64,000 nucleotides of DNA from Gigaspora margarita (GCA_009809945.1 WTPW01000986.1:186001-250000); one strand, 5' to 3'. Shown: positions 47,284 to 60,208, counted from the stretch's first letter. The notes: generated from the letters alone by a model not told the origin. Numbers and translations are program-made.

Positions 47284-50200
47284 TAGTTTTTATCTTTGTG
47301 GTCTATAATAAAAGTTTTTTATCTTCACTAAAATATGAATGTTGAAAATAATTCTGAAACTGTTAACTTTAAAGATTTTCTATTAAAAATTGGAAATAGA
47401 ACTGAGCAAACTATAAATAATGATATGATTAGAATTTCAGATCATATGACAATTAACTAGCATAATGAAAATACTTTACAAATACTTATAGAGAAAATCT
47501 ATCCTCTCCTTTCAACACATAATTTTTATTTTACTAATAGAGCTATATTAACTACCAAAAATGAATATGTGGATTATATTATTAATAATATTGCATTAGA
47601 CCAATTACCAGGCAATTGCATAATCTATCAAAGCTTTGATTCTGTTTCTGATAGTAACTTTTACCAACAAGAATTTCTTAATTCTATAGATATTGCTGAT
47701 ATTCCTCCTTATGAATTATATTTAAAAATTAATGCACCTATTATATACCTTCATAATTTAGATCTACTTAATAGCTTATATAATAGTACCAGACTAACAG
47801 ATCGAGCATTTGATTCTAATGTAATTGAAGCAGAAATAACTAAAGAAAATCATTAAGAAAAATGAATATTTCTTTCTCAAATACCTTTTATAACTACAAA
47901 CAGTGCAAAACTTCCTTTTACACTAAAAAGAAAACAATTTCTAATTAAATCTGCATTTGCTCTAACAATAAATAAATCTCAAGAACAAACTATTCCATAT
48001 ATTGGACTTTATCTGCCTGAGCATGTATTTATACATAGTCAACTTTATGTTACTTTTTCATGAGCTCAATCTTATCATAATATCAAAGTATTACTAAAAA
48101 TTAGCAATATTCCAGGTATAGACAGTATTTACACACATAAGGTAGTATATAAAGAAGTATTATACAATTAAAATTTTATTAAAAATATATTTTTTCAATT
48201 TAATATTAAAATAGAATTGAATACAATACCAAAAAATCATTCTCTTCTAATATTACTATTTCCTCTCAATCTTTTAATCAATTAATTACATCAACAACAA
48301 ACATGGTTTTAATATTTGTCTTCCACCCACAGATCTGCAATCACTCCCTACTTGGATTACAGATACAAAACATTACTGGAAAACATTATACAATACAAGA
48401 AATCTTGAAAACACACAACTTTCTATGTCAACATATCCAAATAGCTACTAATAGCCAATGTGAGAATCTTTTATCACAACCTACTAAATGATTAATAGCA
48501 TATTAAACAGACACAAATAGTTAGTACACTTTAACCATATCCAAATTGAGGACAATATTATTACTGATCCTATATCTATTAAACATCATATACAACAACA
48601 TTATGAACAATGAACACAACATCAAGATTATAATAGCACTCTATTTAACCAATACTGGGCATCAACATATGAACCAATATCTTCTATTAATCAACAATGG
48701 TATAACCCAATACTGCAAGAAATTACTAACAATGAAGTTATCAATACTATCAGCCAACTCCAAATAATAAAGCTTGTAAACCACAAGAAATAAGTTATGA
48801 AATGCTTAAGCATATTGGTTCCAATATGCTTTCAGCTATAACTGCACTATTTAACAGATGCCTAACTCTATAGCAAATACTGAAACAGTGGAAAAATAGT
48901 AGAATATACCTATATCCAAAATACAAAACTTTGATAATAACTTGCACAATACCTGACCAATCAGCCTTATTGAACATACTAAAAAACTTTATACAAAAAT
49001 ATTAACAAACTGTCTAAATCTAATTTTTTCCAAATATTTAATTATAGACCCTTACAACTATATAGCACTACCAGGAAATAGTACCAATACCCCAATACAT
49101 ATACTAAACAACTTTATTGAAGATGTATATAGCAATAAGAACCAGCTATGGCTCCTGTTACAGGATATGAGCAAAGCATATGACTCTGTAGAAATTGATC
49201 TTTTACTAAAGTATTATACCATATACAAATGCTTCCAAATCTTGTTAATATAATTACCAATCTACTTTATCACCATTCAAATCAAGTAATTACAAATTTT
49301 GGCCTAATAACCTCATATAAAGTACAAGATAGAATAGATCAAGGGGAATATTATCCCTCTTCTTTGGTGAATTTACTATAATCCTTTAATTAGTCATATT
49401 AAAAAGAAATTTACTAGATATACTATATCTGCAAAATAGATCTCTATATTATTCCCTCCCAAGTACAATACAATACAAACATCAATATCAGTATTGGCCT
49501 ATATGAATAATACTTTATGGTTAGCTCAAACCATAGAACAATTACAACTAATTACTCAAATAGCATCAACTTTTTATCAAATGGCCAATATCAAGGTCAA
49601 CCCACATAAATCAATTCTAATTTCCAATACTAAATATACACCCTTAATTTGATTTATGGATTCAACAATTCAAACTTCACCACTTCATACTCCATTTAAA
49701 TTCCTTGGCTGCTAGTTCACCACTACATGCAAATATCCAAAACAAACCCAGCTTATCACAAATAAAATATTTGGTCTTATTGATATTTTACAAACTAAAC
49801 AAGTTATAGACAAACAAGTTACTAATATCATAAACAATGTTATAATACCTATCCTAGAATATTGAATCCATAATATTGTTTTTATATTCAACATGTAATA
49901 ATATCTTATCCAAATATCTAATAGTAGCTAAGCACAAATTCTAAGCTTGCTTCTTAAACACCCAATAGTACAATGCTTAATCATAATATCTATAGTATCA
50001 AAAATAACTGGGATATGCAACTACAACATCACATTACCAACTTCCAACTCTGACTTAATAATACAGGCTTAATGGGTACTAGTACACATATTAGATTACA
50101 ACAATTACAAAACAATCTCTGGTCTAATACTAATATCTTACAACATTCCAATTCACAAATTGATAGAAAAAACAAATATACTACCACTTTCAAAATTATA

Positions 50201-52538
50201 CAACTACACAATTATTTAAGAAATACAATTACAACTCCTATATCTATTACATGTCCACATACACTCCAATACTTATATATACTACTATAACATATTTTAT
50301 AATTACACAAAAATTATCTTAACTTTAAAAAACAATTGAGAGTTAACCAAATTATGTATCTAGAACAACTTACTTTCTAGGACAACTCTACACTTCTAGA
50401 CTGAACACACATTTCTCCTCAACTAAATACCAAAAGGTCACAAACCAAAATGGTTTAAAACACTTGTAAACACTCTATTACCTAATTTAAACACCCAAAA
50501 AATTTCTACTCAACTCCAGTTATCTGAAGTTAACTCACTATCATTTACTACAGGACATTACAATTCCAAATCCAAGCCCTGGCTTATAATACTTACTAAT
50601 AATAGTATTATTATTGGCAAAGCTCAAAAATATAATTTCAATACTGACAATATCTCAATTACATACTGGATAGCAGATTTTGATCCTACATATACAGATT
50701 TATATCCAAGCCCCTTTATTGCTTGCTTCCCATGTCAGGGATGCTCTCTCAATTCCTATAGAATTCAAAACTGTTGTATATTAGAAATACTAGCAAATCT
50801 TTCAATTAAATTTCTTGGCAAAAAAATTACAAACAATCCACAAATAGATTAAATATTTATGCCAATTACCTTGATCTCATATATTCAATTGCACTTCACA
50901 GTTCTACACAAACTCCTTTACTACCAATAATTTATATAAAAGATAATCCTATTAAAGCTATATTTCAATACAACAACTCTTCTCAAACCTTACTACAAAT
51001 TGCATACAAAAATGCAAACTATACAGATTTCACATTCTATACAGATAGATTAGTTACTAATATTTGTACTGAAAGATGCTCTATGGGTATTGGGTGGATA
51101 CAAATACTGAACAATAAAATTGTAAACTTCTACTCTACACAAATTCAATACTGGCCATCTTCTTACAAAGCAGAACTTGTTGCAATCCTATTAGCTATTT
51201 GCACATGCCCACACAATAGTCAAATAACAATTTATACTGACTCACAATCTATTATAAACAAATACAACAAGCTCAAATACAAACATCTTACAACAAATAA
51301 ACAATACTCTTATAATTACTGGCCAATTTGCCATATATTACTTAATATCATAAATCTTACAAACACAATATTATTCTAGAAAAAGTACTCTCTCATAGTA
51401 ATAATGAATATAATAACAGAGCAGATAGCCTTGCAAAAAATACCAATTCCCAGACCTATTTAGATATCAATTACAACAACATTTATAATCCATCATATCA
51501 ACTTAAAATTGAAAAATATTTAGTTGAACAACCTACTTGTCGAATAATTAAAAATATCTGTAATGCCCATATTGTAGCAATGTGGTCATTACAAAACAGA
51601 ATGAACAATATTATACCCATATCCAACTAAATTAATTGGAATGCTACCTGGCATTTTCTAAATAACAACTATAAATGATCATATAATTATGCAAACTTCC
51701 ACCTCTGCCAAATGAAATCCTTCAAATCAAAAACCTCCTTAATATTTTATCTACACTTTCATCCTTACATAATATATATCCACAATACTTTCAGACCAAC
51801 AACTGTATAACATGTAATACTTACAAACATTTCTATCATTGGCTTGTATGCCCTAATTCATTCAAGCTATCCCAAATTATTAATGAAACCATACAACAAA
51901 AAATCCATACTTTTCAACTAGAAATATCATCTAATGATCTTATAACACTATATAAAAACCTTAAAAAACACTCTAGCTTATTTTTAAACAATACAATACC
52001 TCAAAATACAAATTTATATACTACTATCCAAGGATAAACTTCCAACTCTCTAATTGAAACAATTAGCCATTCTGTACTTCAAATAAATCTGCTCAACATA
52101 TTATTATAAATTTTCTTATACAACTATCTGAAAATATATATAATCAACTTTGAAAACCATATTGTATAAAACTATCTTCTTGAAAACCCCAAAACAATAT
52201 TCCTAGAAAACTTCTAATAATAGACACCAAAATACTCAACAAACCCATACCTACCCAAACCATACATATAGCTGCATATGTGGCCTTCCAGACCAAAAAC
52301 ATACAGATACTAATAAATGTCCTCTACTGTGCAAAGCACTTCGTAAAATTTCTATATGGGCAACTTTTTAAATACTTTATAGTTAGCTAACTAATACTAT
52401 TTTAGATATTCAAATCTAGATGAGTTTTAACTACTCTAGTAGGTTTAGGTTGCAGATAAATTAGTCTGAGTTCTACTCTTGAAAAAACTTGTAATTGAAT
52501 AATGTTAAATTGCTTAATATAATTGGACTATGTCCTGA

Positions 52539-54451
52539 AGGACCCCAGACATCTCTCATAGAGATCATAACTGATCTGCATAAATTTAGGCGCTTTTGCT
52601 ACCTCTAAAATCCAGTAAATTTGCTAAAAGTTAGATTATTACATATAAATTTTATAGTAATTTGCTAAAAACTANATNANCACATCTATTTTTATAAATC
52701 AAAATAATATATGTATTTTTGATTGCTGAACAAATTTTCTTAGAGCACTTTGTTAGAATCAATTAGTAAAATTTTGNNAATNATAGAATTNTTTGTATTT
52801 TTATTAATAAAATTATATAAAATATTATAATTCACAAAATTTTACTAATTGATTCTAACAAAGTGCCCTAATAAAACTTGTTCAGCACATAAAAATACAT
52901 TATTCTGGCATATTTGATTTTATATTTCTTAAAAATTTAAGGAAAGATGCTAATTTTGGATTTTTTGATCAAAAAATCCAAAATTAAGTATTTTCTCTTA
53001 AATTTTCAAGAAATATAAAAGTAAATATGCCAGAATAATGTATTTTTATGTGCTGAACAAGTTTTGTTAGAGCACTTTTTTTTAGAATCAATTAGTAAAA
53101 TTTTGTGAATCATAGAATTTTTTAGTTTTTTTATTAATAAAATTATATAAAATATTATAATTCACAAAATTTTACTAATTGATTCTAACATTGTGCTCTA
53201 AGAAAACTTGTTCAGCACATAAAAATACATTATTCCGCATATTTACTTTTATATTTCTTGAAAATTTAAGAGAAGATGCTTAATTTTNNNNNNNNNNNNN
53301 NNNNNNNNNNNNNNNNNNNNNNNNNNNNNNNNNNNNNNNNNNNNNNNNNNNNNNNNNNNNNNNNNNNNNNNNNNNNNNNNNNNNNNNNNNNNNNNNNNNN
53401 NNNNNNNNNNNNNNNNNNNNNNNNNNNNNNNNNNNNNNNNNNNNNNNNNNNNNNNNNNNNNNNNNNNNNNNNNNNNNNNNNNNNNNNNNNNNNNNNNNNN
53501 NNNNNNNNNNNNNNNNNNNNNNNNNNNNNNNNNNNNNNNNNNNNNNNNNNNNNNNNNNNNNNNNNNNNNNNNNNNNNNNNNNNNNNNNNNNNNNNNNNNN
53601 NNNNNNNNNNNNNNNNNNNNNNNNNNNNNNNNNNNNNNNNNNNNNNNNNNNNNNNNNNNNNNNNNNNNNNNNNNNNNNNNNNNNNNNNNNNNNNNNNNNN
53701 NNNNNNNNNNNNNNNNNNNNNNNNNNNNNNNNNNNNNNNNNNNNNNNNNNNNNNNNNNNNNNNNNNNNNNNNNNNNNNNNNNNNNNNNNNNNNNNNNNNN
53801 NNNNNNNNNNNNNNNNNNNNNNNNNNNNNNNNNNNNNNNNNNNNNNNNNNNNNNNNNNNNNNNNNNNNNNNNNNNNNNNNNNNNNNNNNNNNNNNNNNNN
53901 NNNNNNNNNNNNNNNNNNNNNNNNNNNNNNNNNNNNNNNNNNNNNNAAGTTTTCTTAGAGCACTTTGTTAGAATCAATTAGTAAAATTTTGTGAATTATA
54001 ATATTTTATATAATTTTATTAATAAAAATACTAAAGAATTCTATTATTCACAAATTTTACTAATTGATTCTAAAAAAGTGCTCTAAAAAAACTTGTTCAG
54101 CACATAAAAATACATTATTCCGGCATATTTAATTTTATATTTCTTGAAAATTTAAGAGAAGATGCTTAATTTTGGATTTTTTGATCAAAAAAAATTCAAA
54201 ATTAAGCATCTTAAATTTTTAAAAATTATAGTAGAACAAAAAAATGAGATTGCTTATTTTTGGGTATGATTCTTGCAAAATGTAGGTAATTTGCTAAAAA
54301 TAAAATATAACAGATGTAATTTGCCAAAATGCTTATATAACCTTCTTTAAAATTAACCTCAATTTGCTAAAACTTAAATTTGGACCTCAGGCCAAATTTT
54401 CTGCAATTTACTAAAAAAAATATGACATATATCAGAGATGTCTGGGGTCCT
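52539..54451. mobile_element. 1.9-kb AGGACCCC hAT-type element in the LINE 3' UTR, with gap
   Basis: Ends AGGACCCCAGACATCTCTCA and inverted AGAGATGTCTGGGGTCCT. Perfect 8-bp TSD TGTCCTGA (52531-52538 and 54452-54459). The interior repeats the TTAGAGCACTTTGTTAGAAT / TTCACAAAATTTTACTAATT hairpin several times, so it is longer than its 709-bp relative by internal duplication. Confidence 0.87.
53288..53946. other. 659-base assembly gap
   Basis: A run of N inside the palindromic AGGACCCC element. Scattered Ns at 52675-52791 also lie in its hairpin arms. Inverted repeats probably prevented assembly. Confidence 0.98.
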
Positions 54452-54548
54452 TGTCCTGAGAAGCCCCTGAAAGCATCTTCTACAAATTATTAATAAAGAC
54501 AAGAACAAAATCTCTTTTAATATTAAAAAAAAATTAAAATAGAATTGA

Positions 54549-54904
54549 TATTAATATACTGATAAATTTGAATTATTATTTAATTATTATTCAAAAATAC
54601 AATATGTTCCTATTGTATAATCAAAAAATAAAATAATATATAATATGCTATTATTATATTACACAATGTACAATTAAAGTAAATTAGTTTATGTATATTG
54701 AATTATAATCATAAAATTTGTTATAATTTATTATACAAAATTTGTTACAAAGCTTGCTATCAAAATATAATATCATTGTGAACTCTACAATACTATAGTT
54801 ACTGTAAACAATTTAACTATAAAAATTTTTTACAAATACAAAATATAATTAAAATTAAATATTTTTTTATATCAAAATTACTGTTATAATTACTATAAAT
54901 AATA
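54549..54904. other. AT-rich sequence, possibly Helitron 3' remainder
   Basis: This lies beyond the LINE duplication, so it should continue the Helitron's downstream sequence. No hairpin plus CTRR end was recognised. Confidence 0.35.
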
Positions 54905-55965
54905 GGGAATTGCTATTTCCACCATGGTTACATGAGATTTTCTATTTTTAGAATTAATATAATATATTATAAAATTACATTCTAACTTTATCTTTAACCC
55001 TAACCCTAACCCTAACCATAAAACTAATAAATAAACTTTCTTTGGCTTCTAATTAAAGTTGTAGAGCCCATTTTTCTAATTCTAATGGTAGTTAAATTAT
55101 CAAAATCGGCCTGGTGGATTTCAAGATACTTGGGATCAAAGAAGAGAATATAAGGATTAGCAAATACACTGTTATACAAACTATTCATTTTTTTTACATA
55201 TGTTTTGAAAAGTTTTTTTATCATAGTAAAAAATTTTACTAAAGAATAATAAAACTTGTTTTAAAAAACTAGTTTTTTTGAGCCAAAAACAAATTTACTT
55301 AAGAGCCAAAAGTCAATTGTGATAATAAAATTATGCGCAAATTATGATTTTTCGTTGATGACTTTTTTTTAACTTAGATTTGTTTTTTCTTTACATACGT
55401 TTTGTAATGTTTTTTATTGTAATAAAAATTTTACTAAGAAAATAATAAAATACATTTTAAGAAACTAGCATTTTTTTGAGTCAAAAAATAACTTACTTAA
55501 GAGCCCAAAGCCAATTATCATAATAAAATTCTGCACAAATCATAATTTTTTGTTTGAATTTGCCAATCCTTATGTTCTCTTCTTTGATCCCAAGTATCTT
55601 GGGATGCACTAGACCGATTTTAATGATTGTCTGAAGGATACTACAAGTAGAGACATAGTATATCCAATATCTGTGTGTTAGCAAATTCTAACTTCAGATT
55701 GGATAGATCAGGTGTAATATAAAAAATCAAAACAATAAAAACTGATGCTTATTGGTTCTTCAGGCTTTAATAGTTTCCATTTTTCGAGTTTAACTACCAT
55801 TAGAATCAGCTCTACAACTTTCAATTAAAGGCCAAAGAAGGTTTACTTATTAGTTTTTAGAGTTAGGGTTAGGGTTAGGATTAAAGTTAGAAGTAGAATT
55901 AGATATATTATTTTAATTCTAAAAATAGAAACTCTTGTATAACCATAGTAGAAATAGCAATTCTC
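54905..55965. mobile_element. 1.06-kb foldback element with mirrored CCCTAA tracts
   Basis: GGGAATTGCTATTTCCACCA, then TGGTTA, pairs with the right end (TAACCATAGTAGAAATAGCA then ATTCTC). Inside both arms lie telomere-like tracts, CCCTAACCCTAACCCTAACC at 54999-55018 and AGGGTTAGGGTTAGG at 55864-55878. GATACTTGGGATCAAAGAAG is mirrored at about 55123 and 55580. Flanks AAATAATA and TAATAATA agree at 7 of 8 bases. Confidence 0.75.
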
Positions 55966-57526
55966 TAATAATATTGCAAAGCTTGCTAACTATAATAATA
56001 GCAAACTGTATATAACTAATTTATATTAGAAATATAATCATAAAATCAATCTAAAAACTATAAAAAATTTATTGTAAAATTTACAAAATGTTATAATACA
56101 CATATTGAATTTACAATTGTAATTTCTAAATTATTTACAATACAAACCAACAATAACATAGTATATAACTGTTAATTTACAATATAATTTTTAGCTATAA
56201 TTACTATTCAAATAAATTAAACTCATACTTCTGTCATAATTTACTATTATAACATTACTTAATACATACATATTAATCTAGCTTTTACTTCAAATCAACA
56301 GCTATCTGTAAATATAATATACTTTTAGCTATTAGTAATCTAAAGCAACAAAAATATAATATATTAATAAATACTATTAGGCACCAAAATAAAATACTAA
56401 CAATATGATCTGCCAAAATATTTGTTAGGGGAGTACCTTTTATTAGCTGATTTTTTAGGGGGTAGGGGTAGAGGAATTATTAGGTCCTATATATAATATA
56501 TATATATATATATACTTGTGCTAATAATTATAAAGTAAATTATATAAGGCTAGTTAAATACTATGATTTAAGATGAAAATATACTTCAAAATCCAAATTA
56601 TTATAATTTGGGTTCATTTTTGAACTCAAATCCAAAACTCTGCCCAAACCAATATCCTAAACAAATGGTATAAATTATATTGTATTGTATATTAAGATTG
56701 TTTTAGTAAGTAGTTATATGCTTTGAAATAAAAATAAAGCATTTGACATATATAATAAATAAGTAGATCTATGTCCATATTATTTTTACTAACAAATGCT
56801 TTATAGAAAACTTATAAGGTTATTTTACAGACATTAATTCAATATATTTTACTGATATCAACTTTAAACTTTAACGAAAATGACTAAAATTTAATTTGCA
56901 GTATAATTAGATTTGTTGAAACAACTTTTATAATGGATTCGAATATGCTCATATGTGTATAAATAAAAATGGGATGTTACACTAGCACAGCACATTAACA
57001 TAGATTTTTAATGCCTTGCCTTGCTATTTAGTTGCTTACACTTTGTAATTTTGTAATTATTACTACATTCCTGGTAGGTTGGTTTTTAGTTTCAAGTGAA
57101 CCATTTACTGTATACTGGTCAGCTTTAGCTGCCCAAATATTCAAACGTTATTAATAATTCTTTAACATGACTGGTTACATTTTAAATCTAACACTAAAAT
57201 TTAGACCATGATCCTGACAAGCTTACCTAATACTAACAATAACATTTCAACTAATGATTAATTTTTCAAAAAATTTATTAGTATGTTTTCTTATCCTTTT
57301 GTCGAAAAATGAGGTTTTTTTGGGGTTTTTTTTAAAATTTTTTTTTATCTTTTTTTTTTTTTATTAATCTTTTCTTTTATTTTTATATTTCGACCAGTAT
57401 GCTTACTCTTATATTTATATTTCAACTAGTATGCTTAAGAATTTATTCTAAGGCCAAAATTTTATAAAAGTATTAGTTTATATTATAATTTGTATTAAAT
57501 TATTAAAAAAATTTTTTAAAAATCTA
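55966..57526. other. AT-rich region without genes
   Basis: Nothing coding. At 56426-56460, TAGGGGAGTACC then TTTATTAGCTGATT resembles, inverted, 62507-62544. A (TA)n microsatellite is at about 56490-56512, and T-rich runs are at 57310-57400. Confidence 0.4.
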
Positions 57527-59620
57527 CTATTCAACATCCGATTGTACCTCATGCCATTCTATAACCACTCGCAGACTCAAATACATTACATCTTCAGTAG
57601 TGTTAGAAGGGGCCATTTGCTGATGTTCTTTTAAACAGTGTTTATTTTGCCTGTGCTTAGTTATAATTTGAGAGTAGGAAAGTATTTACCACATGTGGTG
57701 CAGCATAATTGCTGATCAAGTTCTCGTAAAATTGATGGACAGCAACAGTTATATGGTAAGATTTTGAGCTTGTCATAATATTACAGAGTGTGTATTGGGT
57801 TTATGTAATGTTAATCTTTGCCTTTCATAATAGATGGGAGGAATCCATAGTTTTGATCCAAGAGAAGTGCTATGTCAGGTGCTCTATATCTGGCACAACA
57901 CTGGAAATTTTTACACTTTTTAATATCCAATGAGTACCGACAAATTTGTGTGTTGATCGACCCATTCCTATGATGTTAAAGATTCTATTCAGCAAATAGT
58001 TGTCTCACTTGCCCTATATACTCTTTAGTGACTGGTTTGCCATTGTCTCTCTTCTATAAATTGCACAAACTTTTTCCTGCGAATTCAAAGTTTTTACTTG
58101 CCAAATTCTCATCTAACACTTTTCTTTGACTATTTAAGTAAGAACCAAATTTATTGATAGGTAGTGTAATACCAGCAAGCTTTTCAGATAGAGAAGCCAT
58201 GGAGCGTTCAACAGGGTTATATGCACTCTGTTCTGGGGCATGCGTACGAATAGTTAAGTAGTCTAGATCAAATGTACAAAAAAAATTACAGTTCTGAATT
58301 ATATTTTTTAAATGTTTGGGATTCTTGTTGGGTCTCCCATCAACAAGAAAAACCCAACCAGGTTTAACTTTGTCTTCTTTCAACATAGCCTCAGCAAATT
58401 GCTGATTAGAAATAATACTCTGAAGGTCAGACATATGGGTTAAGAATGATGTGCCAACAAAATACTCAGGCCTAATAAAGATTGCGAGTTGGTCTAGTCA
58501 AAGACTATCATTTGAGTTGGCTGAGTCAATAACAAGATAAACTGAAGGTATGAGTTTCATTTTACTACCAACTGGAAAATAATAGTCAGCAACTAAAACA
58601 GGTTCATTAATAGTTTGTATAGTTTTAAATGTGCGACCAACTGCCAAACTGACTTTCGCCTTATCGTCTTGAGAGATGATAACTGCATCGTCAACAAAAC
58701 TTTAGCTAATGTCCAGGTAGCTTTAACAGAAGCTAAACAATAATATTCATCAATGTGAGATTTTATCTCTGTTTGTGCTATGGAGACAAGAGCTACTTTG
58801 GCTAGATGATGATGGTGGCATGCTGCAAATGTATATAGATGTCAGGGCTCTAAGTATGCAGATATACATTGGCAAGATAAGTACATGTTATACTTCTCTT
58901 CTAATGCTTGACGAAGGTGTTAATCATGCACACTTTAATAATGACTTTTCTTTTTTTTTGTGTGCAGCTCCAAATTCAATGCAATCATGAATTTTATCCA
59001 AAAATCAGGGTGGATCATTGCTGCTGATGGCCTTCCGGATCCTTCATATTTTTCTACAATATCTTCATCAAGCAAGTTTGCTTTCTTTTTTGCTAGTTTT
59101 GCTTGTACTTCGACATGATGTTTGAGCTTTTTGAAATGTGTTTCTTGTTCATTGATTATTTTTTTTCATTAACAATATTTGAGATCAATGTTTTTTTAAA
59201 TGATTCATCTGTTGAAATCAAATACATTTGTTCATATTCTGATATATTTTTAGTTGCTGATTTTATTTTTTGAAATGCATCATATTGGCATACAGCATTT
59301 TTAGGCAACTCTTCTTCTTTGTGCTGCTGCAAAGATATATTAATCAATGATGCATCAATTAGCAGAGATGAATTATCTGAATTACTTGTATCAAATTGGG
59401 TAAATTTTGATTGATAGCTATAAACGTTTGAGGGAACAGTATTAAAATAGTACTAGATTTTTCATTTATTAATGTTTTATTTTCTATTTTAATATCTTTC
59501 CAGGCAAGATTACAATCTTTTATGAGCTGTTGGCAATTTGGGTTTGGGTTGCAAAGAGATACTTGTTTTTAGTAAGTGAATGCATTACAAAACTTTTATA
59601 AAGAGTCTGAGGCTCTTTAT
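57527..59620 (-). pseudogene. Decayed DDE-type transposase with C-terminal zinc finger, family unassigned
   Basis: Minus-strand pieces in order: EYEQMYLISTDESFKKTLIS (about 59190-59250); basic/coiled HHVEVQAKLAKKKANLLDED (about 59060-59115); EGSGRPSAAMIHPDFW (about 59000-59050); DKIHDCIEFGAA (about 58965); LASVKATWTL; VDDAVIISQDDKAKVSLAVG (about 58640-58700); VADYYFPVGSKMKLIPSVY (about 58535-58595). The largest intact block is 58054-58434, with LVDGRPNKNP, RTHAPEQSAYNPVERSMASL and AGKSLCNL. Then RAPDIALLLDQNYGFLPS and the finger LCCTTCGKYFPT ... HRQNKHCLKEH (about 57620-57720), ending at 57527. Candidate acidic triad: SQDDK, VDGRP, NPVERS. Several stops and frame changes. I believe this resembles a widespread uncharacterised TE protein family, from memory and not verified. 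Confidence 0.75.
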
Positions 59621-60072
59621 AGAACAAAGTTTTATTAAAATTAGGTGTTGACAAGAAGCTTTGCATAGTTACGAAATTGGGTTAATGATTGAAATTGTGA
59701 AACTCTAGAAATACTGTATGTATTGCCTGTTCACACTTCACAAACTAACCACATTAATATTTTTTTGTAAGGCGTTACTTTAGAATTGTGGGTAAAGTTA
59801 ATTTTTTTGAAGTAGTTTTTTTTAATTTTTTTTTATTAATCGTAGGCGAAAAATTTGGGATAGTAAGTCACGTTCAAATGGTTTGTTATAGGTAAGTCAG
59901 AATAACAACACACATATAAATGTGCGATTCTGCTCCAGCCTTAACCTAGGTTGTATGTACTAGTGATATTGGTATAAATAAATTTTTTTTTTGCTAGAGA
60001 TGAAAGGTTGTCTTAAATATGTTAGAACTCAATTGCCCAACAATCAATTTTCTCAAAACAATAAGATAAGTA
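59621..60072. other. Spacer upstream of the transposase remnant
   Basis: No conserved segment recognised. It could include the 5' region of the transposon. Confidence 0.35.
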
Positions 60073-60206
60073 CCGTAAACTAGTGTATAAACAGCCCAGG
60101 TCTGGTACATTCCACCAAAAAAATTAATTAGTAAAAAAAAGAAAATAATTAGTAAAAATGAGGGGGAGGTCTGATATGTGAGGGCTACATATATGGCAGT
60201 TTACAG
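60073..60206. mobile_element. 134-bp TA-flanked MITE (CCGTAAACT ends)
   Basis: Starts CCGTAAACT, ends AGTTTACAG, with TA at 60071-60072 and 60207-60208. GTATAAACAGCCC and AGGGCTACATATAT are weakly inverted. The termini group it with the elements at 31177 and 35095; they also resemble pogo/Tigger ends. Confidence 0.65.
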
Positions 60207-60208
60207 TA

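Larger units (their letters stand above)
41375..48204 (+). pseudogene. Helitron Rep-helicase remnant, multiply interrupted
   Basis: Helitrons are rolling-circle transposons encoding a HUH Rep nuclease fused to a Pif1-type helicase. Visible in order: zinc-finger region CICSYCNTKLFLAE ... CC (about 41460-41530); FHHNIRTYNNVLHL (about 41685); FRVQNGIYHSIGSLLS (about 42110); VEGNAPINYAKHDIIVQSQS ... CYDPMQYPLLF (42424-42560); LPSFFIGGS (about 42850); HUH core FQKHGLSHAHLLLIF (about 43280); KYHDCAA and DACWVSASEAYWRIF (about 44020-44130); LLNEDQKQIFDTVID (about 45460). The Walker A loop is reduced to DSEKAF (about 45716). Then ASSSIVALLIPGGQTAHSRF, FGRDFFQILPVIPRGS, KNEYVDYIINNIALDQLPG and ALTINKSQEQT, ending at 48170. 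Many stops, three TIR insertions, a SINE and a downstream LINE make it dead. The 5' TC and 3' hairpin ends were not found. Confidence 0.9.
48221..54532 (+). mobile_element. Non-LTR retrotransposon (RT, RNase H, CCHC-like C-terminus), 16-bp TSD, probably 5'-truncated
   Basis: ATTAAAATAGAATTGA is duplicated at 48205-48220 and 54533-54548, with AAAAAAAA before the right copy: target-primed integration into the Helitron's 3' side. Coding pieces on the plus strand: PTDLQSLPTWITDTKHYWK (about 48330); PISLIEHTKKLYTKIL (about 48958); RT motif LLLQDMSKAYDSV (about 49155); fingers/palm VLAYMNNTLWLAQ (about 49490) where family members have YMDD; KVNPHKS; FLGC-stop-FT. RNase H follows: FYTDRL (about 51036), KAEL and TDSQSI (51168-51255), RADSLAK (about 51420). 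Then a CITCNTYKHFYHWLVC zinc-binding segment (about 51805). No APE endonuclease is seen. Stops and both catalytic Asp-to-Asn changes make it inactive. The 3' UTR holds the element at 52539-54451. Confidence 0.88.

Noticed and set aside
53249..53977. Long frames on both strands
   Set aside because: They are runs of unknown residues across the 659-base gap.
58775..58990. Plus-strand 71-residue frame
   Set aside because: It is antisense to the zinc-finger DDE transposase remnant, whose segments read in order on the minus strand.
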